NCBI GenBank assembly: GCA_007693595.1
Contig: REDI01000038.1
Span: 1 to 64,000, forward strand
From: Deltaproteobacteria bacterium
Lineage (GTDB): Bacteria; Myxococcota_A; UBA796; GCA-2862545
Length of the DNA: 64,000 bases
Direction: 5' to 3'
Shown: in pieces, positions 55,188-64,000 of the stretch
How positions within the stretch are numbered: position 1 is the first letter of the stretch
Layout: each line of letters opens with the position of its first letter
Notes under the pieces: generated by a model
The model's input: only the letters and a program-made list of their open reading frames with translations
Told to the model about the DNA's origin: nothing
The model's database searches: none
Translations under genes and position numbers: made by a program

Positions 55188-56345
55188 TCAGTTCCCCTGC
55201 ATGAGGGCACCGTACCACCACTGTATGCCGTAGATACGCCCCTCAGCGTTGTTGGTGGGCAAGCGCACCTGCCCCTCGATGGCCCGGCCGACGCTGATCT
55301 CGATGAGCTCGTCGGGGTCCCAAGCGCTCCACAAGGCGTTGCTGATCAGGTGTTGACCATCGTCGAAGACCGCACAAGTGATGGTGTCTGCCACGACCGA
55401 GTTCGACTCGACAGAGGCGTACCTTCGGGCGCGGATGAGGACGTAGTCCCCGGACTCTCCACCTCTCCACCTGAGATTGATGGAGCTGAAGGGGGGCAGA
55501 GTGGCCAAGGTGTCGTTCTGCATGGCGGGCTCGAAGACCTCGAAGCCCTCTTCGGGGATCGGCACGGCGTCCTCAAGCAGCAGCTCAGGGAAGCCGACCG
55601 CACCCTCGGGCTGCTCCACATCGTAGGTGGCGCCGTAGGAAAACGTAGCATCAGACTCGTAGAAGCCGAAGAACTCCCCATCGCTGTCCGGGAGGAGAGC
55701 GTGATCTCCGGTGGGTCCCGACAGGGTCATCGCGGACAGCCCCGGCTCGATGAAGTTGATCCGAGGCCCCTCTCGCTCGTAATCTCGAACGCAGGTGTCG
55801 ATGGTGGGGGCATAGAGCTCCCACCACCGCAGCGACGAGGGCTCGATCCAGACCAGGCTCGCCGACCGATCGAACTCGGGCGGCGGAATGTAGGGTCGAC
55901 CGTAGTCGTGGTTGCTCACCACCCCGACCAGGCCCGTCCGCCCCGAGCCATCCGGCCAGTAGTAGAAGGCTTCGGTGGCGCGTGCGAGCTCTCCCCGCGA
56001 GGCGATCACGACATCGACCGAGCCGTTGAAGGCCACGGCCGGCGTGAGCACGACCACCTGATCCTCCGTCGCCGAAACCACCGAGGCCTGCACCCCACCG
56101 AAGGTCACCGAGATGTCGCTCGGATCGACGGGCCCCACCTGAATGGTCACCTCGGTGGCACCGCCGTTGCTCCCCACGACCGGCGCGAGGCCAGCGTAGC
56201 GGAGCGGCACGACCTCGGTAGGATCGGAAGACGTGGGATCAGACTCCGTCTCTTCGGTCGGGAGGTCTGCGACCTTGGCTGCCACCTGTTCGGAGGTCAC
56301 CCAGCACCCGGCGAGCAGCGGAAAGAGGAAGAGAGCTCGGTCCAT
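55188..56345 (-). CDS. lipoprotein with IPT/TIG domain
   Basis: Protein of 385 residues from the ATG at 56345, overlapping the previous stop (TGATG). Lipobox LLAGC gives Cys14. An acidic linker, then an IPT/TIG immunoglobulin-like domain at about 50-130 (GLAPVVGSNGGATEVTIQV, ISVTFGGVQASVV). The rest is beta-rich with no known domain. TIG domains usually bind sugars or proteins. Position just ahead of the transporter ATPase gene is suggestive of a carbohydrate link. Confidence 0.75.
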   Translation of the reverse strand: MDRALFLFPLLAGCWVTSEQVAAKVADLPTEETESDPTSSDPTEVVPLRYAGLAPVVGSNGGATEVTIQVGPVDPSDISVTFGGVQASVVSATEDQVVVLTPAVAFNGSVDVVIASRGELARATEAFYYWPDGSGRTGLVGVVSNHDYGRPYIPPPEFDRSASLVWIEPSSLRWWELYAPTIDTCVRDYEREGPRINFIEPGLSAMTLSGPTGDHALLPDSDGEFFGFYESDATFSYGATYDVEQPEGAVGFPELLLEDAVPIPEEGFEVFEPAMQNDTLATLPPFSSINLRWRGGESGDYVLIRARRYASVESNSVVADTITCAVFDDGQHLISNALWSAWDPDELIEISVGRAIEGQVRLPTNNAEGRIYGIQWWYGALMQGN

Positions 56346-57274
56346 CAGAATCGCCCCCGCACGCGAAGAGTGGCGCTGTTCCGCTGGACCGCCAGATCGA
56401 TCCCCGAGACCGTGAGCCCCACCCCCGCGAGGCTGTAGCCCGTGACGTACAAGGCGTTCGACTGACGGGCATCCGCCGCGATCTGGTCGGCGCGCGCGGT
56501 GGTCCAGCAGGACTGGGCGCGGGTACAGTCCCCATAGACTGGGGCGTCGTAGCGACGATCGTCGAACTGGCGCTCCAAGACGTAGCCACCGCCCACGAAG
56601 GCCGCCCCGGCGACCGCCATGCCGAGCCCCACCGCAAGTCCGATCCGACGCCGACGCGGCGTGGGCGGCGGAGGGGGAGGCGCTACTTGAGCAGAGCGCT
56701 CCCCCGGTGGAGGGGCGGGCGGCTCGTAGCGCTCCACGACCAGCGGCAGGCTGAGAGGCGGTCGACCCTCGACCAGCTCGACGACCCGACTCGTCCACCC
56801 CTGCGCGGTTCGAGCCTGGATGAGGTGCTCTCCCCCGACGATCTGCACCGGGGTCTGTTCGACGCGCTCCCCGTCGATCCAGAACTCGACGCTCGGATCC
56901 GCCGTCGAGACCAGCAGGAGGTCCTTGCTGAGTCGGTCAGCCCACTGGCGATGCTGCTCGATGAGCTCCGGCCCGACGTCTTCGGGAGGGTTGGCCGTGG
57001 GATCGAGGGTCACAGAACGAATGATCGCGTAGAGGGCCGCTTTGGGGTCCTGATCGGCCACGCTCGCCAGCGCGTCGAGCTGATAGAGCTCTTGCAAGGT
57101 CGATCGGGTGACCACCTGTTCCTGACAGGCGAGCGCGTCGGACGCCTCCGCGAGGCGTTCCCGAGCCTCTGCGACCCGCGCCTCGTCGAAGGCCTCGGTC
57201 GCCTCGACGATCAAGGACGTCAGTTCTGGACACTCCGGATCGGCAAGGGCGAGGCTAGCAAGGAACAGCAGCAT
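56345..57274 (-). CDS. exported PEGA-domain membrane protein
   Basis: Protein of about 309 residues from the ATG at 57274 with GGAG nine bases upstream (a GTG five codons earlier is possible). Signal peptide 1-16, a helical TPR-like region to about 110, a PEGA-type beta domain (VEFWIDGERVEQTPVQIVGG), a Pro-rich linker and one or two helices in the C-terminal third (RIGLAVGLGMAVAGAAFVGG, ALYVTGYSLAGVGLTVSG). This layout is common near Ser/Thr kinases in myxobacteria. Confidence 0.73.
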   Translation of the reverse strand: MLLFLASLALADPECPELTSLIVEATEAFDEARVAEARERLAEASDALACQEQVVTRSTLQELYQLDALASVADQDPKAALYAIIRSVTLDPTANPPEDVGPELIEQHRQWADRLSKDLLLVSTADPSVEFWIDGERVEQTPVQIVGGEHLIQARTAQGWTSRVVELVEGRPPLSLPLVVERYEPPAPPPGERSAQVAPPPPPPTPRRRRIGLAVGLGMAVAGAAFVGGGYVLERQFDDRRYDAPVYGDCTRAQSCWTTARADQIAADARQSNALYVTGYSLAGVGLTVSGIDLAVQRNSATLRVRGRF

Positions 57275-57401
57275 CGGGGAGGACTCCACGCGCCCGAACG
57301 GCGCAGCCCCCCCGTTTTACACGCTCCACCGCTCAGCGCAAAGGCTTCATCGCTCGTACAGGTGCCCACGGCCCACCGCTTCGTGGGGGAAGAGGCTGCA
57401 C

Positions 57402-58982
57402 TTAGGGACACTTCCCGTCGTGAGATCGACCCTCCGGGAAGGAGTAGCACCAGGTATTCGCCCCCTGAGCGCCGACCAGGATAGGGAACTCCGCTCGCTC
57501 CTCGCCGCTGATGACCTCGATGCGGTGCTCGCCGAGGGGCATACGGATGCGCTTGGGCGTCCGCCCCGCGTCGGCGCCATCGATGCGGATCGCGACCGTC
57601 TTGGGTACACTGAACAAGAGCACCTCGGCATCGTCAGGCGCGCTGGACGAAGAGGGCTTCTCGGGCGGAGGAGGATCGGGTTCGATCGGAGCAGGTGGAT
57701 CTCGGGCCGGCTCGGGGGGCTCGGGATCGAGCTCGGTGAGCGGCGGCGGCACCACTTCGATCTGCGGCTCGTGCGGCGGCACCTCGTCGGAGGGTGGAAG
57801 GGTAGAATGGAGCTCCGGGCCGTCCTGAATCACCTCGAAGGGGTTGGCCCACAAGCTGGTCCCCACGCCTAGAACGATGAGCAGGGCGAGCACCGCCCCC
57901 AAGACCGGGGCCATCAACAGCACCCCCAACATCAGCGCGAGTCGACGACGTCTAGGGCGAGAGCTGGACCCTGGATCGGATGGGGACCGATCCAGGTCTT
58001 GGGGGGTGGTCGCCGAGCCTCGGGGAGCCGCCCCGCGAGGTGGAGCCGAGACCGGCGTGAGCTTCCGGAGGGCCACGGGCATGGAGGGCGCATCGACCGG
58101 GATCTCTTCGGTCTGCGTTGGCTCATGGGGGATGGGGTGATCGACGATCTTCCAGGTCCGCTGGCCCGAGAGGACCTCGATCAGGGAATCGCAATCGGGG
58201 ATCCGCTCCTCGCGGTCGAGGATCAAGCACCCGTCGATTGCCTGAATGACCGCGTCGGGCAGATCCGGGTTGAGGTCCTCGGCCGGCGTGTACCGACCCG
58301 CCACGATGTTGTTGTAGATATCGAGCGCCTGATCGCCCGGGAAGGCGCGCTGGCGGGTCGAGAGCTCGTAGAGGATGCAACCGAGGCTGAAGAGATCGGC
58401 ACGCTGATCGACCGCGCGGGCGTCACGGATCTGCTCGGGCGCCATGTAGGCCGGTGTCCCCATCGCGATGCCCTGCCGGGTCGTGCCCGTCTCTTGGCTC
58501 TCACCCACCAAGAGCTTGGCCAAACCGAAGTCCGTGACCTTCGGAACGAACCCTTCCGGGCTACGAAAGAGCAGCACGTTCGCGGGCTTCAGATCGCGGT
58601 GGACGAGCCCTTCACGGTGAGCGGCGCGCACCCCGGAGACCACCCCCCGATACAGGGTCAGGGCGTCGAGCAGGCTGATCTTGTAGCGCCTCATCGCCTG
58701 ATCGAGGCTCGGACCGTCGATATACTCCATGAGCAAGCCAGGGTTGCCATCGATGTCCAGGACATCGGTGACGCTGACGATGTTGGTGTGCTGGAGCGCC
58801 GCCTGCACCCTGCCCTCACGGAGGAGCCGTTGGCGGATCGCCCCGGAGGTCAGCGAGAGGACCTTGAGCGCGTGCTGGCTGTTGAGCTGATTGTGCCGCA
58901 CCAGATAAACCACTGCCGTGCCGCCGTGCCCAATCACGGACTCGACGGTGTAGCGGTCGATGATCTGGCCCGGGTTGAGCAT
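57402..58982 (-). CDS. Ser/Thr protein kinase with transmembrane helix and PEGA domain
   Basis: Protein of 526 residues from the ATG at 58982 (MLNPGQIIDRYTVESVIG); the longer frame to 59129 is rejected. Kinase domain about 12-270: glycine loop GHGGTAVV, ATP Lys40, catalytic HRDLKPAN at 128-135, DFG at 151-153, APEQ motif. One transmembrane helix at about 343-370, a Pro/Glu-rich linker, and a C-terminal PEGA domain (TVAIRIDGADAGRTPKRIRM). A membrane receptor-type kinase of Myxococcota style. No phosphatase or target is evident from neighbours. Confidence 0.93.
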   Translation of the reverse strand: MLNPGQIIDRYTVESVIGHGGTAVVYLVRHNQLNSQHALKVLSLTSGAIRQRLLREGRVQAALQHTNIVSVTDVLDIDGNPGLLMEYIDGPSLDQAMRRYKISLLDALTLYRGVVSGVRAAHREGLVHRDLKPANVLLFRSPEGFVPKVTDFGLAKLLVGESQETGTTRQGIAMGTPAYMAPEQIRDARAVDQRADLFSLGCILYELSTRQRAFPGDQALDIYNNIVAGRYTPAEDLNPDLPDAVIQAIDGCLILDREERIPDCDSLIEVLSGQRTWKIVDHPIPHEPTQTEEIPVDAPSMPVALRKLTPVSAPPRGAAPRGSATTPQDLDRSPSDPGSSSRPRRRRLALMLGVLLMAPVLGAVLALLIVLGVGTSLWANPFEVIQDGPELHSTLPPSDEVPPHEPQIEVVPPPLTELDPEPPEPARDPPAPIEPDPPPPEKPSSSSAPDDAEVLLFSVPKTVAIRIDGADAGRTPKRIRMPLGEHRIEVISGEERAEFPILVGAQGANTWCYSFPEGRSHDGKCP

Positions 58983-59085
58983 CGGGCGTTGGTTCCTCTT
59001 GGCATCGCCGTGGCGAGCGTGCGACGGCGCGGCTCGTAGTGTCGCCCGCGAATGGGCTCCGTGGCAAGAGCCCAGGCCAAGGCCG

Positions 59086-59835
<750 letters not shown>

Positions 59836-59859
59836 GATCGTGCCTCCATCGCACACCCA

Positions 59860-59889
59860 GGTATAGCGCGAGATCGGCACCGTTGTCAG
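59860..59889 (-). promoter_or_regulatory. candidate promoter for the Asp-Thr lipoprotein
   Basis: On the minus strand CTGACA (59889-59884) and TATACC (59865-59860) are 18 bases apart, followed by GGAGG and the ATG at 59835. A fair match to sigma-70 consensus. Confidence 0.4.
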
Positions 59890-59920
59890 CAGTGGACGAC
59901 GGCGAGCACGCCCTTTCGTG

Positions 59921-62485
59921 TCACCGGACCACCAAGTTGACGAGCCGACCGGGCACGACGATCTCCTTGACCGTTGACTTGCCCTCGATCTGACGGGCGA
60001 CGTTGGGCTCGGCGCGCGCAGCCTCAAGCGCCTGCTCCTTGCTGGCACCCGTAGGCAGGGTGACGCGGCCACGCACCTTGCCGTTGACCTGCACCGCGAT
60101 CTCGACGGTTTCGAGCACGAGCTTGGCCGGATCATGCTCGGGCCAGGCCGCGTCGACGACCGAGGGCGGATGGCCCAGCTGCTCCCACAGCTCCTCGGCG
60201 AGGTGCGGGGCGAAAGGAGCGAGGAGCCGCACGAAGGCGGAGAGCTGCTCCACACCGACCTTCGCCGCCTTCGAGGCGACATTGACGAAGATCATCATCT
60301 CGGAGATCGCCGTGTTGAAGCGCAGGCTCTCGACCGCCTCGGTGACCTGCTTGATCGCGCTGTGTAGGGCTCGGTCGAGCTCGGCGTCGGCGACCCGGCC
60401 CTCGACGAGCTCGGTGACGTCGCCGCGCACGAGCCGGTCCGCGCGATCCAGGAAGCGGCGCGTGCCGGCGACCCCGCTGGTCTCCCAGTGCGCGCCCACA
60501 TCGAGGGGGCCCATGAAGAGCTCGTAGAGCCGCATGGCGTCCGCCCCGTACTCCTCACACATGTCGTCGGGGTTCACGACATTGTACCTTGACTTAGACA
60601 TCTTCATGAGCTTGGGGTAAAGCCGCTCCCCGCTCTCACGGTGCTCGAAGTGATCTTCATCGTTAGCCTCGGAGAGAGGGATCTCCCCCCCTTCTCGAAG
60701 CGCCCGAACCTCGGAGGGGTACGCGTACCGCCCCCGCATGTCGGGATCGGTGTTGTAGCCGGTGGCGTGAACCATTCCCTGGTTGAACAAGCGCTGGAAG
60801 GGCTCTCGGGTGCTGACCAGCCCCAGATCGTGCAGCACGTGGTGCCAGAAACGCGCATACAGCAGGTGAAGCACCGCGTGCTCCGCCCCGCCGACGTACA
60901 AGTCGACCGGCATCCAGTACGCTTCTTCGGAGGAATCCCAGGCGACGTCGCTCCGGTCAGGGCTTATGAAGCGAAGGTAGTACCAGCAGGATCCGGCCCA
61001 CTGCGGCATGGTGTTCGTCTCGCGACGCGCCGATGCCCCGCTCATTGGATCGGTGGTCTGGACCCACTCGCGCGCTCGTGCGAGGGGTGGCTGCCCGTCG
61101 GCGGTGGGCTTGAACGCGTCGAGATCGGGCAAGAGCACGGGCAGATCGCCCTCGGACAGCGCCCGCACCGTGCCGTCTTCGAGCTCGATCAGCGGGAAGG
61201 GCTCGCCCCAGTACCGCTGACGGCTGAACAGCCAGTCTCGGAGCCGATACTGCACCGTGCCCTCGCCCTTGCCCTGCGCCTCGAGCCATGCCACCACCGC
61301 TCGGATCGCCTCGTGGTTGTCGAGGCCATCGAGAAAGTCGGAGTTCACATGGGGCCCTGAACCGGGGAAGGCCGCCTGCTGCACGTCCTCCCCGCCCGAC
61401 ACGACCTCAAGGATGGGCAGATCGAAGGTCTTGGCGAAGGCGTGATCCCGTTCATCGTGGGCTGGGCAGGCGAACACCGCGCCGGTTCCATAGTGGGCGA
61501 GCACGTAATCGGCGATCCAGATGGGGACCTTCTCGCCTGTGATCGGGTGGACCGCGTAGGCGCCGGTGAAGACGCCGGTCTTAGGGGCATCGGCCGCCTG
61601 GGAGGTGCGATCGCGCTCCGATCGACGGCTCACCTCGTCGAGGTAGGCCGCGACGGCCTGGCGTTGCGCCTCTGTGGTGATCCTCGAGACCAGGGGATGC
61701 TCAGGGGCGAGCACCGTGTAGGTACAGCCGAACAGGGTGTCGGGACGGGTGGTGAAGACTTCGAAGGAGGCGTCGTGATCCGCGACCTCGAAGGTAAATC
61801 TTGCTCCTTCGGACCGCCCGATCCACTCGCGCTGCATGGCCTTGATGCCCTCGGGCCAGTCCAGCGTGTCGAGGCCCGCGAGGAGCGACTCCGCGTAATC
61901 GGTGATCTTGAGCATCCATTGCTTCATGAGGCGACGCTCGACCACATCACCCGTCTCGACGTAGCGGCCGTCGACGACCTCTTCGTTGGCGAGCACCGTT
62001 CCGAGAGCCGGGCACCAGTTCACCGGGACCTCGGCCTGGTAGGCCAAGCCCCTCCGATAGAGCTGTAGGAAGATCCACTGGGTCCACTTGTAGTATTCGG
62101 GCTCGCTCGTCGCGAGCTCGCGGCTCCAGTCATAGGAGAGCCCGAGGCGCGAGAGCTGACCCTTAAAGGTGGTGATGTTGCGCTCGGTGATCTCGCGGGG
62201 GTGTCGCCCCTCACGCTCCGCTTGGCGCTCGGCTGGCAAGCCGAAGCTGTCCCAACCCATCACCCGCAAGACGTTGTAGCCCATCATGCGACGAGCCCGA
62301 GCGACGACATCCGTGGCGACGTAGCCCTTGGGGTGGCCCACATGCAGGCCAGAACCCGAGGGATAAGGGAACATGTCGAGCACGTAGTACTTGGGGCGGG
62401 TGCGATCCTGCGAGGTCAGGTACGTGCCCTGGTCCTTCCAGTGGCGCTGCCACTTGGACTCGACGTGAAGGTGATCGTAGGCCAT
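59921..62485 (-). CDS. leuS: leucyl-tRNA synthetase
   Basis: Protein of 854 residues, normal length. Class I synthetase: HVGH at 48-51 (the HIGH motif) and KMSKS at 628-632. The editing domain sits between them (TTRPDTLFGCTYTVLAPEHPL, VFACPAHDERDHAFA). It charges tRNA-Leu and hydrolyses mischarged tRNA. The C-terminal VNGKVRGRVTLP is typical. Confidence 0.97.
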   Translation of the reverse strand: MAYDHLHVESKWQRHWKDQGTYLTSQDRTRPKYYVLDMFPYPSGSGLHVGHPKGYVATDVVARARRMMGYNVLRVMGWDSFGLPAERQAEREGRHPREITERNITTFKGQLSRLGLSYDWSRELATSEPEYYKWTQWIFLQLYRRGLAYQAEVPVNWCPALGTVLANEEVVDGRYVETGDVVERRLMKQWMLKITDYAESLLAGLDTLDWPEGIKAMQREWIGRSEGARFTFEVADHDASFEVFTTRPDTLFGCTYTVLAPEHPLVSRITTEAQRQAVAAYLDEVSRRSERDRTSQAADAPKTGVFTGAYAVHPITGEKVPIWIADYVLAHYGTGAVFACPAHDERDHAFAKTFDLPILEVVSGGEDVQQAAFPGSGPHVNSDFLDGLDNHEAIRAVVAWLEAQGKGEGTVQYRLRDWLFSRQRYWGEPFPLIELEDGTVRALSEGDLPVLLPDLDAFKPTADGQPPLARAREWVQTTDPMSGASARRETNTMPQWAGSCWYYLRFISPDRSDVAWDSSEEAYWMPVDLYVGGAEHAVLHLLYARFWHHVLHDLGLVSTREPFQRLFNQGMVHATGYNTDPDMRGRYAYPSEVRALREGGEIPLSEANDEDHFEHRESGERLYPKLMKMSKSRYNVVNPDDMCEEYGADAMRLYELFMGPLDVGAHWETSGVAGTRRFLDRADRLVRGDVTELVEGRVADAELDRALHSAIKQVTEAVESLRFNTAISEMMIFVNVASKAAKVGVEQLSAFVRLLAPFAPHLAEELWEQLGHPPSVVDAAWPEHDPAKLVLETVEIAVQVNGKVRGRVTLPTGASKEQALEAARAEPNVARQIEGKSTVKEIVVPGRLVNLVVR

Positions 62486-62547
62486 CGGGTCTCCATCGCG
62501 CTTGCGTGAGGCCCCGGGTCATAACCGCACCGGCCCGACGCGAAAGG

Positions 62548-62691
62548 CTAGGACACGGCGGTGACCGCCACCGCGATGAGTCCGACGATGCCAGCGATCG
62601 CCAGCCAATCCGTCACCCAGCTCAGCACGCCGGTCAACTCTTCGGAGTCGGCGCGGCCTAGCTTGTGTATTGGGGAGGGACTACGGAGCAT
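62548..62691 (-). CDS. small membrane protein
   Basis: Protein of 47 residues from the ATG at 62691, with CGAGG about six bases upstream. The first 25 residues are polar, the last 20 or so a single hydrophobic helix (LAIAGIVGLIAVAVTAV). No family recognised; its size makes it uncertain. Lies between galU and leuS on the same strand. Confidence 0.4.
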   Translation of the reverse strand: MLRSPSPIHKLGRADSEELTGVLSWVTDWLAIAGIVGLIAVAVTAVS

Positions 62692-62795
62692 GGTGAACCT
62701 CGACGGGCGACGCGCCCGGCTCGAACGACGACATCCTACCAAGGGTCGCCAGAGCAGCGCAAGCGCCCGAGGTGGCTCAGCGCCGACGATCGCAG

Positions 62796-63671
62796 CTATT
62801 CCATCTTGCTTTGTACACTTTTACTCGATGCGTCAGCCATCCATTGCAAGAGCGCCGGCCTGAGATCCGGTCGTGCCAGGGCCTCCTCGAGGAAGGCGCG
62901 GACGTATCCTAGGGTCGAGCCGGTATCCCGACGCACCCCGCCGACGGTGGTGGCGACGACCCGGCCGGCAGAGGCGAGCTCTTCGATGGCGGGCATCGGG
63001 TAGTATTCACCCCCTCGGTGCTCTTGATAGAGCCGCTCGAGCACCGGGAAGAAGTCTGGCGTATACAGATATCGCCCGTAGGTGACGAGACTCGAAGGCT
63101 CGGTGCCCGGCGCAGGCTTCTCGACGATGCCACGCACCCGCAGATGCTCCCCCTCGCGCGTCGCGTCGAGCACGCCGTAGCGCGAGACGTCCTGGCCCGA
63201 GAGGTCTGCGGCCGTGAGCACGGTACATCCCGTCTTCCTCCAGGTCTCGACCAAAGCGAGCGAGGGGTTCGAGCCCACGAAGAGGTCGTCGGGGTACGCC
63301 ACGAGGACGGGGTCTTCCCCAGCGAAGGCCGACGCCAAGAGCAGCGCGTCGCCCGTCCCTCCCATGCGCGCCTGACGCACGATGTGGACCCGGAGCCCTC
63401 GTGGCTGAGCGCGCTCCAGCAAGTCGTGGCGGTCGCCCTGTTCGAGGGCCGCCTCCAGCTCGGGATCGTGGTCGAACCAGTCTTCGAGCGCTCGTTTTCG
63501 TCGGCTGGTGATGAGCAGTAGATCCGTCACGCCGGCCTCGACGAGCTCTTCGACCACAAAGTCGATGGCGGGCCGATCGACGAGCGGGAGGAGCTCTTTC
63601 GGCAACACCCGGGTCGCAGGAAGGAGGCGCGTTCCGTAGCCCGCGGCGATGATCACAGCTTTGAAGGTCAT
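62796..63671 (-). CDS. galU: UTP-glucose-1-phosphate uridylyltransferase
   Basis: Protein of 291 residues that makes UDP-glucose. The nucleotide motif is AAGYGTRLLPATRVLPKELL (first Gly-rich loop and activating Lys region), then VVEELVEAGV, ITSRRKRALEDWFD and PDDLFVG, all matching GalU. The C-terminal IVEKPAPGTEPSSLV holds the sugar-phosphate Lys. Some usually conserved positions differ (RVLP for KAIP, GGTGDA for GLGHA), so substrate preference may be altered. Confidence 0.88.
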   Translation of the reverse strand: MTFKAVIIAAGYGTRLLPATRVLPKELLPLVDRPAIDFVVEELVEAGVTDLLLITSRRKRALEDWFDHDPELEAALEQGDRHDLLERAQPRGLRVHIVRQARMGGTGDALLLASAFAGEDPVLVAYPDDLFVGSNPSLALVETWRKTGCTVLTAADLSGQDVSRYGVLDATREGEHLRVRGIVEKPAPGTEPSSLVTYGRYLYTPDFFPVLERLYQEHRGGEYYPMPAIEELASAGRVVATTVGGVRRDTGSTLGYVRAFLEEALARPDLRPALLQWMADASSKSVQSKME

Positions 63672-63685
63672 GGGGGGTCCTGAGA

Positions 63686-63719
63686 GTTGGGGGCCGAGGA
63701 AGACCTGCTAACCCCCAAC
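63686..63719. promoter_or_regulatory. inverted repeat upstream of galU
   Basis: GTTGGGGG at 63686-63693 and CCCCCAAC at 63712-63719 are exact reverse complements, 18 bases apart, starting 14 bases before the galU ATG on the minus strand. It could be a leader hairpin covering the ribosome-binding region or an operator. Confidence 0.35.
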
Positions 63720-63811
63720 CGTCCGGTCGTCGGACGGGCGCCCGCCGCTGGCGACGCGGGACCATCGAGCTAGGGAGGATCGCGCCGCGCGGGGCGTGGA
63801 GGGAGGCTGCG

Positions 63812-64000
63812 ATGTGGTGGACGATGGCTGGGATCTTCGGGGCGATCGGGGTGATCTTGGGGGCGTTCGGCGCCCACGGCCTCCAGAGCCGCCTGGACGA
63901 CCCTCACTTGCTCGACGTCTGGGCCACCGCGAGTCGCTACCACCTCATCCACGCCCTCGCCCTCGCCGCTGTCGCCGCTCACCCCGGCAAGCCTTGGGCA
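63812..64000 (+). CDS. DUF423 family membrane protein (partial)
   Basis: First 63 codons, cut by the window end. GGAGG precedes the ATG at 63812. The opening MAGIFGAIGVILGAFGAHGL and the later YHLIHALALAAVAA match DUF423 (YgdD-like) small membrane proteins with about four helices; function unknown. An antisense frame over it (63770-63982) is a shadow. Confidence 0.85.
   Translation, partial: MWWTMAGIFGAIGVILGAFGAHGLQSRLDDPHLLDVWATASRYHLIHALALAAVAAHPGKPWA

Overview
The window is GC-rich DNA (by eye about two thirds G+C), almost fully packed with genes on both strands, and it reads as a stretch of chromosome from a member of the Myxococcota or a close relative. The best single clue is the C-terminus of the large secreted protein ending at 22930: a Gly-Cys-Cys motif, a hydrophobic stretch and a terminal Arg/Lys cluster, the pattern of a MYXO-CTERM sorting tag. 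Other clues fit: a eukaryote-type Ser/Thr kinase with a PEGA tail, many lipoproteins of unknown function, an Asp-Thr repeat linker behind a lipobox, FG-GAP repeat proteins and a 1567-residue NAD-glutamate dehydrogenase. I see no tRNA, rRNA, CRISPR array, transposase, integrase or plasmid gene. Base composition and coding style look even across the window.

Layout. 1-6 kb: a J-domain-like protein, a membrane GAF-histidine kinase, an F420/NADP-type reductase, a lipoprotein and an AstD-like aldehyde dehydrogenase whose two catalytic residues are replaced. 6-8.6 kb: cystathionine beta-synthase and cystathionine gamma-lyase, a reverse transsulfuration pair. 8.6-13 kb: a tiny lipoprotein, PlsB acyltransferase, a small membrane protein and, converging, XseA. 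13-19.6 kb: a TPR protein, a membrane sulfatase-like protein with altered metal ligands, a quinone oxidoreductase, release factor 3, a zinc-ribbon protein and a DUF2505 protein. 19.6-28 kb: a pseudo-subtilase with FG-GAP repeats, a large membrane-anchored protein, ribosomal protein S14 and a VWA lipoprotein. 28-34 kb: ThyX, an orphan contractile-spike protein behind a good promoter, an HTH protein fused to an SspB-like domain with a ClpX-tethering-like tail, a 2OG-Fe(II) oxygenase, an orphan Flp pilin and two unknown proteins.

33.6-40.6 kb: mostly exported proteins: an M16-like lipoprotein, an LEA14/WHy lipoprotein, PmbA/TldE, a lipoprotein phosphatase, a metzincin protease and two more lipoproteins. 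40.6-47.1 kb: a translationally coupled operon of glutamate dehydrogenase, hotdog thioesterase, Maf and YggS. 47-50 kb: a three-gene minus-strand operon (coiled-coil protein, unknown protein, PEGA membrane protein). 51-59 kb: a minus-strand group of Ser/Thr kinase, PEGA membrane protein and TIG lipoprotein running into a sugar ABC transporter in which the binding protein and the MalF-type permease are one polypeptide. 59-64 kb: a lipoprotein, leucyl-tRNA synthetase, a small membrane protein, GalU and the start of a DUF423 protein.

The most interesting items are the HTH-SspB fusion (30749-31405), the catalytically emptied aldehyde dehydrogenase (4290-5855), the orphan spike (29670-30551), and a run of family members that have lost key residues (J-domain, sulfatase, subtilase, M16-like). 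All functional claims rest on reading motifs by eye; no database search was possible.
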